DNA from: Pascua guehoae
Lineage: Eukaryota > Basidiomycota > Tremellomycetes > Trichosporonales > Trichosporonaceae
DNA length: 64,000 nucleotides
Reading direction: 5' to 3'
Assembly (NCBI GenBank): GCA_001600415.1
Contig: BCJX01000001.1
Coordinates: forward strand, 111,840 to 175,839
Part shown: positions 11,370-22,825 of the stretch, one piece after another
Layout: the number at the start of each line of letters is the position of its first letter
Numbering within the stretch: position 1 is the first letter of the stretch
Made by a program: the position numbers and the translations under genes
Notes under the pieces: model-generated
Told to the model about the DNA's origin: nothing
Database searches by the model: none
What the model saw: only the letters and a program-made list of their open reading frames with translations

Positions 11370-12475
11370 GCTTGCCCCGGGTCTGATGTCGATGCTGCAC
11401 TACAGCAGCTGCAACGGCAGCCTTAGGGGTAGTAGTAGTAGCAGTAGCAGTACCAAGTAGTTCCAAAGTAAGAGTCAAAGACAAACCTAGCAGCGAGATC
11501 AAGTAGAAATCAGCCGAATGAAGTTCCTCTCCCTTTCTGCAGGCCATGCGCGTCTCCACTGATACGAAACAGCTGAACGTGAACGTGCAGTTGACCTGCG
11601 GAGCTTCGTGCTTTCGGCTCGATGGGATACCAGTGACCACCGCTACTCACGTGCAAGAGTCTGCGTTTGGGGTACTGTCCGGCTCGGCTCCATACAGCGC
11701 GTCTACGTCTTGCCCCCAACGTGGTGATGGGGGACATGTTGGCGACGAGTATTCCAAGACGGAGCAGAGGAAGAACAANCGGGGGGGGGGGGGGTCGACT
11801 TGGAAATGGTCCATGGCTAGAGAAGGAGATGGCTTGCGATGTGTGGTGTGTCTGTCAAGAGTATGGTTGCGGGAGGAGATGATCAAAAGGCGAAGACGTG
11901 TGTGATGTCGCTCCCAAACGCTCTGCACTGCAGTTGGGTGGGCAATGGTGGCCAAGTAGCAAGTGGGCAAGAGGTGGGCAAGTGGAGGGCGAAGGGCTGG
12001 CTTGGCATGGCGCCACCGTATCGGCCCGATTGCTTCCGGTCGATCAGAAACATTTGATCGACAGCTCGCGATTGATCTTTACCGGGCCACTGGTGCTCTT
12101 GTCGCGTGCAACCCTCGCCCTAAGTCGCTCGATAACTCATGACACATTTCACTATCAATGCAAACACGTTGATGCTCACTCTTGAGCGCCAACGTGCATC
12201 CCGTAAAAGCTCTGTGGTATCTGTAGACGGCTGGGGTGAACGATGGGGCTTCATCGTCGCCTTGCGCACCGGCCACAGCGGTCCGTGAGCTGTGGTGGCT
12301 GAGACTATTACTCTGTCCTGCCTGTATCGCAAACACAATTAGCTTGGGATCCAGGTTGGGGGCCAGCCCTGGGAACTGCCATGTTGCACATGCCACGGAC
12401 CATTCAGCCTGCTTGCTTAGCTAATCGTCTCCTGCATCCTCTCTCTTTGCCACATCACCCTCGGACCACGCGACA
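11370..12475. other. Intergenic, 1.1 kb, with an unresolved base and a G run
   Basis: A trinucleotide AGT/AGC stretch lies near 11430-11455. The only ambiguous base of the window (n) is at 11779, directly before 14 G residues (11781-11794), so local sequence quality is doubtful. No gene recognised. Confidence 0.6.
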
Positions 12476-14211
12476 ATGGCAACGGCCTTGTCACAGTCGG
12501 CGCCCTATGGATGTACCAACGTGCTCTCGGCCTCTCTTGCCCACCTCTGCAGGTGGGTTTCGATGTCGGCCGTCGTCCGGGTGCTTGTCACACTGGGCGC
12601 GCTCTATCTCTACCTCTTCCCATATCGCCAATCACGGTTCTGGGGGCGCAACCTTCCCAGCGCGCCAGCGTACCACTGGCTGTTTGGCGACGCGCCCCAG
12701 TTCTTCAAGGGCGCTCCCGGTGTGGCACACCAAGCATGGATGGACAAGTATGGCAAGGTAAGTGAGGTATCCCACTTGGTAGCACTGACGCCGGTAGGTG
12801 GTGCGGTACCCGTGGGTGCTGGGCGACCAGGGGCTCCTCGTCGGCGACGCCGTGGCGGTCGGGCACATTCTGAACCGGACCGACCTCTTTGACAAGGACA
12901 AGCAGAGCAGGAAGTTCCTCGAGGATATGTTTGGGCCGACCATCCTAACGGCCGACGTCGAGGCGCACCGGCGCCAGCGGCGCGTCATTAGCCCCGCGTT
13001 TGCGGCGAAACCGATTGCCGAGATGCTCCCTGCCATCTGGAACGAGACGCTCGAGCTGCGGCGCGAGCTGGTCAACGCCGTCGGCGGCGGCGGTGGCCGT
13101 AGTGGCACGGACTCGGGCACGGGCACGGGCGACGGGCCAAAGCGGAGCGGGGTCGAGATCAACATGATGGCGCAATTTAGCCGGGCGGCGCTCAACATTA
13201 TCGGCACTTGCGGCCTTGGGCATGACGGCCTGGGACGAGCCGACAACGATCTCGGCAGGGCATACACGGCGTTCATGGCAGCACGTATGGATTTCAGTCC
13301 CCTCACCATGTTCCAGCTCAACTTTCCGCTCATCCGCAACCTGCCGACCAAGCCGGTCCGCACTGTAAAGGCCAGCTTTGCCACCATGAAGCGCACGGCC
13401 AACGAGATTATTGCCAAGAGTCGCCAACAATGCCTAGACGGCCAGGACAGTGACTCTGACACGGTGCTGTCGCACATCCAGCGCGCCAACGCCGACCCTG
13501 AGCGGCCAGCCTCCCAGCGCCTCGAGGACGCCGAGGTGCAGAGCCTCGTCATGACGCTCATGTTCAACGGGCACGAGACGTCGGCGACGGCCATGTCCTG
13601 GGGTCTGTGGCGCCTCGCCGCCCGCCCCGACCTGCAGGCGCGCCTGCGTGACGAGCTTGCGACCCTCCCCGAGCGGCCCAGCATGGACGAGCTGAATGCG
13701 CTGCCGCTCCTCGAAAACGTCGTGCGCGAGGTCCTCCGCCTGAACCCGCCCGTGTGCGGGACGTTCCGCGAGGCACTCGAGGATACCGTCCTCCCGCTCG
13801 GCGAGCCCATTCGGTGCCTCGACGGGACCACCATGGACGCCCTGCCCGTTCCAAAGGAGCAATCCATCTATATCCCCTACATCAACATCAACTGCTCGAC
13901 CGAGATCTGGGGCGAGGACGCACTCGAGTTCAACCCCGACCGCTTTGACCGTCCTGGCATCCCCACCGCCCGCGTCCCGAGCCTCTGGGGTAACCTCCTC
14001 ACATTTGCGACAGGCCCCCACAACTGTGTCGGGTACCGCTTTGCCCTCGCGGATCAAGGCCATCTTTGCCGTCCTCGTCCGCGACCTGGAATTCGAGCTC
14101 GTCGACGGCGTCGAGATTGTGCCCCGCATGCTGATGACGTCGCGCCCGTTTGTGGCCGGCAGGATTGGCGAGGGGGCACAGATGCCGCTGCGCGTCCGCG
14201 TCGTTGAGTGA
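12476..14211 (+). CDS. Cytochrome P450 with a C-terminal frameshift
   Basis: Exons 12476-12757 and 12798-about 14211 (40-nt intron). The N-terminus carries a membrane anchor (VVRVLVTLGALYLYL). The I-helix motif is FNGHETSATA, the K-helix ExxR is EVLR in NVVREVLRLNPPV, the PERF-like segment is FNPDRF, and the heme loop FATGPHNCVGYRF places the heme cysteine at about residue 504. Immediately after it, at about 14049-14056, the frame breaks. The sequence reads GCGGATCAAGG where the other frame continues IKAIFAVLVRDLEFELVDG to a normal P450 C-terminus ending at 14211. The break fits loss of 2 bp. The uncorrected frame ends in arginine-rich nonsense at 14207. Either a recent pseudogene or a sequence error. 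Substrate unknown; expected in the endoplasmic reticulum membrane. Confidence 0.88.
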
Positions 14212-14462
14212 GGATCGTAGGGCAGGCAGCAGGGCTTAGTCACGGGTCTCATGCCATGGCGATTGCGTTGTAATGGCGCGCTGCAGTATTGGAAACGAGC
14301 AGTCTCACATGTCGTCAATTCACTACTTGGCAGCCCGCAGTGGGGACTGCAAGTGTCAGAGGTTGAAATATAGAACGGCAACAGGAAACAAGTCATTCAC
14401 ACCAGGTGATCACACCAAGTGATCTACACACCCTCGAACGCGCTGCGGGGCAAAAGACAGAC

Positions 14463-14561
14463 TGGACGAGTTAGGAATCGAACCAAAGACCTCGACAATG
14501 AGTGCGCAGGATGTGGCCACATCTTGCGAATGTCGCGCTCTACCAACTGAGCTACACGCCC
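14463..14561 (-). tRNA. tRNA-Ala(CGC), 26-nt intron
   Basis: The acceptor strands GGGCGTG and CTCGTCC pair with one mismatch, discriminator A. The D arm is GCTCAGTTGGTAGAGC. The anticodon stem CGACA/TGTCG encloses TTCGCAA plus a 26-nt insertion, giving anticodon CGC. The T arm is TTTGG-TTCGATT-CCTAA. Total 99 nt. Confidence 0.88.
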
Positions 14562-14788
14562 CTCGAGCGTATGCGCGGCCAGCGCAGTGAGTCCGCCGCT
14601 GTCCCCGGGCCCGCGGGGCCGGGTGTCACTTTGGCGTTAGGTCGGATCACAGGCCAAGGTGAGTGTGGCGGTGAGATGTGCTCCGTGCTCGGTCGTCCAT
14701 CCGATCCCATGCCTAGAAGCAAGCCCCCGCGTGCCCCAAGACGGTGTGCCCCAGGACCTAATGGCTGTCTCGAGCAAAAACTGTGGGA

Positions 14789-14878
14789 TGGACGGGTTAG
14801 GAATCGAACCAAAGACCTCGTCAATTAGACACGATAGACGATGCTAATGACGCGCTCTACCAACTGAGCTACACGCCC
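14789..14878 (-). tRNA. tRNA-Ala(AGC), 17-nt intron
   Basis: Body almost identical to the tRNA-Ala(CGC) gene 230 bp away. The anticodon stem is CGTCA/TGACG and the loop TTAGCAT, giving anticodon AGC, with a 17-nt insertion after position 37. Total 90 nt. Confidence 0.88.
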
Positions 14879-15560
14879 CATCTTGCTCCCTCAGCCAGGT
14901 CACGTGGCTGCCGCCCCTGCAGAACAGGAGTTGTGGAAAACAGCAGACGTGGACATGGCTCCGCCTCGCACTCCGCTTGGATTGCCCCTCGGTGGGGGGG
15001 CCAGGGTAGTAGTATGTGCCGTCGAACGATCCGGGCCGGTCGTCGAGCCTGGTCCACGAGACGTCGGGGAGCGGGACGGCGTAAGCCGTGGTGGCAGGGC
15101 CGCCTGGGTCCCTGCTGTCGAATGTCGATATATCTTGCATGCCCTTTGCGGTATCCTGTTCGTTGGTCGCCGTGTCTGAATCCTTGACGCGGTTTGTGCG
15201 GACCTCTTCGATGGTGCCGATGCTTACGCCGTCGGGGTCGAAGGCCCTCGAGTCTGGCCAGGGGACGAGTTGCGCCTCGCCGCCGCGGCTGGACGGACGG
15301 AACGAGTTCAGATCCCACATGTTTGTCCCGTCGGCAAGTTCCATTGCGAGAGGGACCACACCGACCTGGCCGGCAACACTCTGCCAGTCGTAGGCGGCAT
15401 TCGGCGACGTCCACGGGCTCGGGACTGGGGTCGGTACACTTTGGCTTGTCGTCGTGTCGATTTGGTCTTGGCTCTGGGCGTTAGTGGGTGACCATGGACG
15501 CTGGGCTCTGTTCCAGGTTATGCATTGGGTGGACTGTGGAGTCCACTTGCGGCCGTAAAA
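14844..15560 (-). pseudogene. Orphan 239-codon open frame, possible gene remnant
   Basis: The minus strand is open from 15560 to a stop ending at 14844, with no ATG until about two-fifths of the way in. The translation has a coding-like composition in its middle (for example SIGTIEEVRTNRV and VPLPDVSWTRLDDRPGSF) but matches no family I know. A good acceptor (ACTAACGCCCAG) at about 15475 could start an exon, but I found no matching upstream exon. The frame runs into the tRNA-Ala(AGC) gene, so its 3' end is unlikely to be functional. It could be a decayed gene or a chance open frame. Confidence 0.25.
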
Positions 15561-15902
15561 TTAAACGCGTCTTGTCACAGTGCGCACTGTTAGTAGCTCC
15601 GAATCAATTTCTCAATATCCTGCTCAACCAGACGTGGGTGCACAGTTCGGTGGCTGCTACGAAGGATTGGCCGTCTAGTGGTGGCATGAGCCAGTTGGCT
15701 CTGGCGCCTTCTAATTACTCTGTATGCACTGGAGAGCAACGTTGCAGTCAAAGTGCAAACGGCCGCGCGACCCGAAATGACGCAACGGGGTGCACTCGGT
15801 GGGCGATACCAAGCGACCCACTGCGAGCCCTTCACAGCCAGCACCCGGACAAGGAGGCCCGGCTATCGAGTGCCATACACTGTCGGTCGCGGCTGCCAAG
15901 GT

Positions 15903-16558
15903 CTACTCGAGCCGTTCCTCTACGATCCCACACTCTGCCAAGTCTGTAATCCCCTTGGATGTGTAGACGGCACTCGCCTTGCCACCAAACACCGACAGGG
16001 GGTATACACCACGGTACTCGAGTCCAATACGCTCGCACACCCTGCGGCTGTCGGCATTGTCCCTTGCCGCAAACCCAAAGACGCCGGGATACCCCAGTCC
16101 GCCCGCCTCACGGTCCGCGGTCGCGTACTGAATGATACGCTCGCCCGCCTCCTTGGCGTACCCCCTGCCAGTGTATTCCGGGAGGAGCGCAAAGCCGACA
16201 TCTGGCGCAGTATAGTCGCCACGCATGAGCGAGACGGTACCGATGGGCGTCGAGTGCTCAGGGCCGGCGGGGTCGCGCTCGCGCAGGGAGACCATGTACG
16301 AGCCGTGCCCGACACGCTCGAACGCCTTGGCAATGAACCCGTCCTTGATTGAAGCCTAGATGTCAGCTGTTTTCCCATGTGGCGAGTTGACGGTAGGCTC
16401 ACGAGCGCCTTGTCGACCGTGTTGATGCCCGTATCGCCATTGCCGGCGATGAAGAGGGGCGAGTTGTACAGCGCGACTAGGAAGGCGGCGTGCGCTTCCG
16501 TCGGCTCAAAGCGGTGGATGACGAGCCGGGGCGACTCGAGACGCCATGGTGTAGTCAT
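15903..16558 (-). CDS. GNAT-family N-acetyltransferase (RimJ/RimL-like)
   Basis: Exons 16558-16403 and 16355-15903 (47-nt intron, CTGAC before CTAG) give 202 residues. The start MTTPWRLESPRLVIHRFEPTEA is the usual beta-1 of RimJ/RimL-type GNATs. DVGFALLPEYTGRGYAKEAG holds the acetyl-CoA pyrophosphate loop (Q/RxxGxG/A as GRGYAKEA), and FGFAARDNADSRRVCERIGL is the typical 'N..S.rv.ekiGf' motif. It presumably acetylates an amine on a small molecule or protein N-terminus. The substrate is unknown. It is transcribed away from the APC permease gene, with which it shares an 840-bp upstream region. Confidence 0.88.
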
Positions 16559-17398
16559 CGTGAGTGGTAAGTTGGGGGATGTTAGGAGTGGTTGATGCTT
16601 GCAGCGATGTGCTCGATGCCTGGCGTTTGGAGATGGATGTCTGTCCAGTCACTCTGTCACTCGAAATAGATGGCCCATGTGGTCGTCGTCGGTAATCTCG
16701 GCCATCCCCGGCAGATGGTCCGTGCACAGACGCGTCAGTGACGTCACACTATTGACAGACGCGTCTTCAAAACACGAGTCGGGTAAACGACCACGTGTGG
16801 CAGGACAAAGTTTAGCCGCATCACCCACTCGGCAGTGACGAGAAAACGATACAAAGGAGTGAACTCGTAAAGACACCAACATGCCCTCTGCTAAGGACCA
16901 GTTTTCTCCTATCGCCGGCTACTGATATCCAGCCCGAAACACGATACAATCAAGTAGGCTCAAACATGCAACAGCCGCCATAGTATCCTATCATGACTGT
17001 CGGATTGCGCCACCTAGGCAGAAATGACGCCATGTCAACGACCTCGGTTGAGATAAACGGCCATTCTGTGGACCGGGATTGACCTTGGAGCTTTGGTCTT
17101 CTTCTAAGAAAAGACGGCCCTTGCCACTCCTGCCTTTTTCTCTGCACCACTGAAAAGGACATAGAAAGTATCATGGGTGTGAGACGCCGCACGGTCCGGC
17201 TGGCACACCATCGGTGCCAATATGGCACTGGGCGTCTGACCTTGACGGATGTTGCGAGTGGAGCAGACTGACTGACAACCCCGCTCACCCCGACCTCGCT
17301 CACTGCGGATATAACATGGTTGACCACACTGTCCCAGGTGATGCTATCACGCACCGCTCTTTACTCAGACTCTACATTACACTCTAACCTCTTTGGCA
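16559..17398. other. Divergent promoter region, 840 bp
   Basis: Lies between the GNAT gene (-) and the APC permease (+), so it should contain both promoters. No element stands out enough to name. Confidence 0.5.
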
Positions 17399-19539
17399 AT
17401 GTCGGACAACAGCCATGAAAAACAGGCCTACCTTTCAGAGCCCTCGGACGGCGGCTCGGACGTCGACAACCTCACCAAGCTCGGGTACCAGCAAGAGCTC
17501 AACCGCAGCCTCGGGATGGTGCCCATTCTCGGTCTCAGCTTTGCCATCATGGCCGTGCCCATGGGTGTGGCCATTACGCTCTCGACGGCCTTGACGTCTG
17601 GTGGACCGGTGACCATGCTATACGGGGTGAGCAGCGTCGGGAGGTACTCGCCCTGTGTTCTCCCAGCATAGTCATTTGGCTGACGCGCTTGCAGTGGACA
17701 TTTGTGTCCCTGGTGTCTCTGTGCATTGCGTCTAGTCTGGCGGAGATGTGCGTTTTAGGTTGTCTCGGAGTGCAGATCTAACTCCACTGTAGCTGTTCTG
17801 TCTTTCCCACGTCTGGAGGTGTTTACTGTGCGTGATGTTGACTACGGATTAAGGAAATCAGATACTCACCACGACTCAGACTGGTCTGCCATGCTCTCAA
17901 GCCCGAAATACAGCGAGTTCGCCAGCTACTTGACAGGGTGGTTCGGAGCGGTGGGAAACTGGACGTACGTTGGATCATTACATCGGATTCCTGACACCTT
18001 CAGCGTCACGGCTTCGATCACATTTGCTGGAAGCCAGCTCATTCTCGCGGCCGTCACCCTTTTCCACGAAGACTATGTGCCACAGGCGTGGCACACCCTG
18101 CTCGTCTACCTTGCCCTCCTCGTCGGCACTTTTACTATCAACCTTCTTTTCAACCGGTACGCGGCTTAGAGTGAATGTTGGGCCAAGCTGACCAGATCAG
18201 TCATCTTGACAGTCTCAACACCATCGTTTTATATTGGACTGGTGCCTCTGTCATCATGTAAGCCGCCTCCGTTCTCTCAAGACCACGCGCTCACCGAATA
18301 GCCAGATTGTCACCCTCCTTGCCAAAGCGGACACGCGCCAGTCGGCAAAGTTTGTCTTTACGCATGTGCGTCAAGATTTTCCCAACGAAAAAATGCATAT
18401 CGTTCACTGACGCATAGTTTGACGCCCACTGGTCGGGATGGCCGCAGGCGTGGTCGTTCTTTGTCGGACTCCTCCCAGCAGCATACACACTCACTGGGTG
18501 CGTTCTTTTCCTTACGACTACCACATGCGGGGATACTAAAGCTTGCAGGTACGGCATGGTAGCTGCGCTGTGCGAAGAAGTGCACAGCCCGCAACGCGAG
18601 GTTCCCAAGGCCATGATCCTCTCGATCGCCGCGGCATTCATCACCGGTCTGGTCTGCATCGTATGTTTCCCTCACCCTGGTGAACATGAACTAAGGGCAG
18701 ATTCCGCTCCTCTTCGTCCTCCCTGTCGACGACATTGAGACCCTCCTTACGGTCCCCAGCCAGCAGCCCATGCCGCTCCTCTTTAAAATCGTCACGCACA
18801 GCTCGCAAGCCGCCATGGGTCTTCTGTCCCTCAGTGCGCCCCACCCAAACCGTCTCACAGCACACACCACTGACGCCCCCCAGTCCTTGGAATCTGGTTC
18901 TTCTCCGCAGTCGGCAGCCTCACGGCCGCATCGCGCTGCACGTGGGCATTCGCCCGCGACGGTGGTATCCCCGGCAGCCAGTGGTGGCGTGTTGTCAGCC
19001 CCCGCTACGGCGTGCCCGTGCGCTCGCTCGCCCTGTCCTCTGTGATTTGTGCGCTCCTGGGTCTCATATATCTCGGCTCCAGCGCTGCTTTTAGCGCTTT
19101 TACTGGCGTCGCGACCATTTGTCTCGGCTGCTCGTATGCGTTCCCTATTCTGTGCTCCCTGCTCCGGAAACGCGTGGTTGTCGCCGACGCGCCGTTCCCA
19201 CTCGGCAAGGCGCTGGGATACTTTGCCGTGAGTTGTGCACTCGTTCCACGCTGTGGTAGCGTTTGACTGGTCAAGTGCTCAAGGACAGAATATTGTCACG
19301 GTCGTGTGGATTACCTTTTCAATCGTCCTATTCTGCATGCGTGAGTGGCCGCCGTTTCTTTCGCTGGCGGCTTTGCCTGACGAGTGTCTACAGCCACTGT
19401 TATCCCCGTTACACCAGCGACCATGAACTACGCCAGTGTAGTCTTTGCAGGCTTTGGGGCGATTGCGACCGTGTGGTACCTCGTCAATGCTCGCAAGCAT
19501 TACCGTGGCCCAGCAGTCTCACTGAAACCCGATGCTTAA
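17399..19539 (+). CDS. APC-superfamily amine/amino-acid permease (choline/GABA permease type)
   Basis: Thirteen exons join in frame to 513 residues: 17399-17626, 17695-17747, 17793-17827, 17880-17964, 18004-18156, 18201-18257, 18302-18365, 18418-18497, 18549-18660, 18701-18833, 18884-19227, 19289-19340, 19394-19539. About 12 transmembrane segments are expected. Family motifs are FPTSGGVYYWSAML after TM2, EEVHSPQREVPKA after TM6, and AFARDGGIPGS between TM8 and TM9, all as in fungal Hnm1/Uga4-type transporters. They use the proton gradient at the plasma membrane to import choline, ethanolamine, GABA or related amines. Which of these is moved cannot be read from sequence. Every junction keeps frame. 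Confidence 0.9.
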
Positions 19540-19785
19540 TGTGGGGGTTAGAAATGGAGGTCGCTTGTTGTTCGTTGTCACTCTCGTACTATATATAGTT
19601 GAATACTTGGTTCCACAATGCACTTACTGCTCGCAAAGGACGTGCATGTATCCAGTGCGAAGACTCTACGATCGGTGCCGCTTTCAGAGCAGTTGGACCC
19701 AATCCCTCTACACTAACAGTGCCATGGCTCCTGTGCTGATAACACATTGCCTCCATTCCACTATTGATCCGTCACCCCCTCACCT

Positions 19786-20409
19786 TCACAGCTCGGTCTC
19801 GAACCGCCACTGCTCCATCCCCACCTTGTCCACGTATTCGTCTCGAGTGAGGATCTCAAACATGCCGAGTGCGGCGTCGGGGTCGAGGTTGCCGTGCTCT
19901 GAAACGATCGTGGCCACGTGGCGGATGCCTGATCGGATCTCGTCCTTCAACTGCTGGGTGGAAAGGCCGGAAGGCACACCGGCACATTTGGCGATCGACA
20001 CGCTTACACCACGCCCACGAGGCTTGGCGTAGAGCCAGGAGTGACTCGTACGGTGCGTGCTCAAAAATAGCGTCGATGATGTGTGGAAAGGCATCGTGAT
20101 CAATGATTGCCGTCGTGTGAGGCGTGGGTGGCACTGTTGTGGGTCAGAAGAGAACGTCAGTTCTGTGGTGCATACCTGCGTTGGGGCGCACAAATGGACG
20201 AGTGGGTTGAACCGCCATAACGAGAGATGTGAAACGTTGCCATGAGGGGAAATGAAGTTGAGTCTTTCTAACGTTGTCAGTGCTGCGTTGAGATGTTGAT
20301 GATGGTGGTGGAACCATTTGGAGAGCCGTTGTTGGGTGGGTGTTGAAGGCGTGGAAGGATGGATGGCGAGACGACAAGAGATAGCCGACGTGGCCGGCAA
20401 CACCATCAT
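19786..20409 (-). pseudogene. Decayed fragment of an F-box-like family
   Basis: On the minus strand around 20130-20010 one frame reads IDHDAFPHIIDAIFEHAPYE then SLLALRQAS, the N-terminal F-box-like pattern common in trichosporonalean multi-gene families. It has no ATG and is followed within about 30 codons by frame loss. A second frame (19786-20409) contains LWRFNPLVHLCAPTQ upstream and a C-terminal-looking piece (EILTRDEYVDKVGMEQWRF) downstream, with no 250-350 residue central part. The order and missing middle suggest an internally deleted or rearranged pseudogene. The family identification rests on memory of such proteins, not a search. Confidence 0.4.
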
Positions 20410-21331
20410 GGGGGTGGGCGTGGGGGGTCCGTGCGTTATCTGCTATTGTTGTCGATTAGCTTCCGTGGCAAATGGGTCTGGTCCGGGGGCTGGGCTTTGC
20501 GGTGGGGATGCGGGGGAGGCGTTCATGGCGAGGGTGGTAGCGCGTGCAAAGTGTGGCAAGAATAGACACGCAACAGTCTTCTGCTGCTCCATCTGTGTTC
20601 ATACGACGACGCAGAGCGCAGAGACCTGTTCAGGAAGGCGTCTACGCACCGTTAGCGTTACTGAGCTGTGGGCACAGAGCACAGAACCCGTCACGGTCGG
20701 CACGCCACGATACCAATGCTGTACCACGCGTTCCCGCCCAGCGGCACACACAGACAGGTCCCGAGACTCTGAAACCTTGTCGGCCGCCGCATGTCATGTC
20801 CCCGCACGCGCTTGATCAAGCTCGGTGAGCTCGGTATCGTACCTGTCATGCGCGCACGGTGTGTAGTGTGCGCATGCCTGTCGCCACGCGAACAAGACGC
20901 GATCGCACCAACAAGCACAGCCTTGAGGAGTTAGTGCGCGTCCTACCCGATCACGGCTTGAGCGTGCGCGCTCTCCATCAGGATGATAGACAGTGTGATC
21001 GGGCTAGCCGTGCATTGCCACTCTGGTCAAGAAGACCACGAGGACAGTACCGGAGGAGTCGGAGAAATGGATAGTCCGTTCAAGGTGTCGTGTTTCACAG
21101 GCAAGATGTAACCGGGGCCATGTTGTTCGTATCGAGCACCATCGGTGATCGCCTGACCATGGTGACGACGTATCCCGTTTGAAAATCACTAGTCTTCGTG
21201 AGGATGTTGAGTATTCCAAGTGTGAGTACCGTCATGTGATGTTGGGCTCAACTCGCCAGACCGGCCGACCATCAACGCGGCTGGCCATGGCTTGTACCCG
21301 CAACGGTTAGACGCCAGCGACTCTCATTGCT
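20410..21331. other. Intergenic, 920 bp
   Basis: No gene, tRNA or repeat recognised. Most of it is 3' flank of the TMEM53-like gene. Confidence 0.5.
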
Positions 21332-22426
21332 CTACTGGGCGGGCGCACTATTCTCCACTTCACGACTGTCCTCCTCCCCGCTCTTCTCAACTCCGTTTTC
21401 GTCGCGCACTCCGTCCCACGTCTCCTTTGCGAGGCGCCAATACCGCTCTGGCTCGCTCCTGCCCATAGCTACGTGCCCTGCACCCTTGAACATTTCGGTG
21501 CGGGTATCGAATCCCTTGGCTTTTGCGTCATCGGCGTGTTGCTCGACGTGCTTGTAGTAGACGAGATCGTCGGTGTCGCTGTAGACGTATGTCCTCCGCA
21601 CCTCGGTGGCCTTTTGAGTGGGCGAGTTGTGCGCGGCAGCGACACGCAGGAACGGCGATCCACCGGGCCGGATCCGGTGCATAAACCACATCCAGAGGGC
21701 TTGGAGGTGGAGTACAGGCCATAGCAGGCGCCGGATCCACGGCTTGAGCCCCTGCGAGATGGCGCGCATCGTTGCCCCATAGCTAAACTGGCCCGGGGCC
21801 GAGTCCAAGACAATGGTGTACGGCGGCTGGGCGGGGAGGAGACGGCGGAGGTAGTCGAGCATGAAGCTTCCACCATTGGACCAGAGGTGGATGAGAAGAT
21901 CTGGCCGTTTCGGTTGAACAGGGGCAGGTGGAGGCGATGGCGATGCCGAGTCCTGGAATGACGACGAGAGCGACGAGATGGACGTAACGCCCAGCGCAGA
22001 GTCCGAGTCCGAGTCCGCGTTTGACGCCGCGTCGTCATCCCCGGTGACCTTGGGCGCGACGTCACTGTGTCCCTTTTCGATCTCTGGGAAGTACGACTTG
22101 ACAATCGCTGCCGCCGGTTCGAGCTCCCTCCTGGCCTTGCTAGGTAGGAGGAGAAGCGGCATCTCGGAGCGGACGAGGAGGATCGGCGAACCCGGGAACA
22201 GCGCGCGGTACGGGTCAATGTACTTTGCAATGTGGACGGGCTTGGCGCCCATCCATGTCGCCAGGAGGATGAGCCGCGGTGGTGGGGCGGCCGACTTTGT
22301 AGCCAATTGAGACGGGGCCGACACAGATGGCGGGGGGGAAGCGGATGAGGGCTTGTAGAAGTAGACGCATGGCGACAGTTGCGTCATGAACGCGAGTGGC
22401 AGTGAGCGAGTGGCCTTGGCGGCCAT
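21332..22426 (-). CDS. TMEM53/DUF829 family alpha/beta-hydrolase-like protein
   Basis: A single exon of 364 residues when started at the ATG at 22426; an upstream in-frame GTG extension is not a likely start. The family signature is visible: LILLATWMGAKPVHIAKY near the start of the core, then YRALFPGSPILLVRS, and the nucleophile-elbow-like LIHLWSNGGSFML. The C-terminal GAGHVAMGRSEPERYW supplies the late histidine. An acidic Ser/Asp-rich insert sits between the second and third blocks. TMEM53 relatives are attached to the nuclear envelope or ER, and their substrate is unknown. It is intronless, unusual among its neighbours. Confidence 0.85.
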   Translation of the reverse strand: MAAKATRSLPLAFMTQLSPCVYFYKPSSASPPPSVSAPSQLATKSAAPPPRLILLATWMGAKPVHIAKYIDPYRALFPGSPILLVRSEMPLLLLPSKARRELEPAAAIVKSYFPEIEKGHSDVAPKVTGDDDAASNADSDSDSALGVTSISSLSSSFQDSASPSPPPAPVQPKRPDLLIHLWSNGGSFMLDYLRRLLPAQPPYTIVLDSAPGQFSYGATMRAISQGLKPWIRRLLWPVLHLQALWMWFMHRIRPGGSPFLRVAAAHNSPTQKATEVRRTYVYSDTDDLVYYKHVEQHADDAKAKGFDTRTEMFKGAGHVAMGRSEPERYWRLAKETWDGVRDENGVEKSGEEDSREVENSAPAQ

Positions 22427-22731
22427 GGTAGTGGTGCTGGAGGATGGAGTCGTAGAGAGTAGTAGTATGATGTTGATGATGATGTTGATGACGCGACCGA
22501 TGCCGTGCCCGAGGCCGACGACGTGCACGGCCCCGGTTGCAAGTTTTGTCGTATAACCGGCCACCGGCCGCCGGCTGCCGAATGCCGAAAAAAATGCCGA
22601 TTACCGCAAAGATTGCCGAGATTAAACAAGAAATTGGTACCGCTATGCATGCAGCTTGCAGGAAAACTACCTGTTGCTGAAGTTCTTGGGGGTATAGACA
22701 ATTACCCTGTAAACGGTAAATAAAAAGAGAA

Positions 22732-22825
22732 TGATCACTGACAGGATCGAACTGCCGACCTTTGCATCCACTAGTAACAAATCTTGTTATTAGTACAATG
22801 CTCTAACCAGCTGAGCTAAGCGACC
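22732..22825 (-). tRNA. tRNA-Ile(AAT), 20-nt intron
   Basis: The acceptor strands GGTCGCT and AGTGATC pair (two G-T pairs), discriminator A. The anticodon stem TTGTA/TGCAA encloses CTAATAA plus a 20-nt insertion, giving anticodon AAT. The T arm is GGCAG-TTCGATC-CTGTC. Total 94 nt. Confidence 0.9.

Noticed and set aside
12632..13867. 411-codon open frame opposite the P450
   Set aside because: Antisense shadow; no recognisable protein features.
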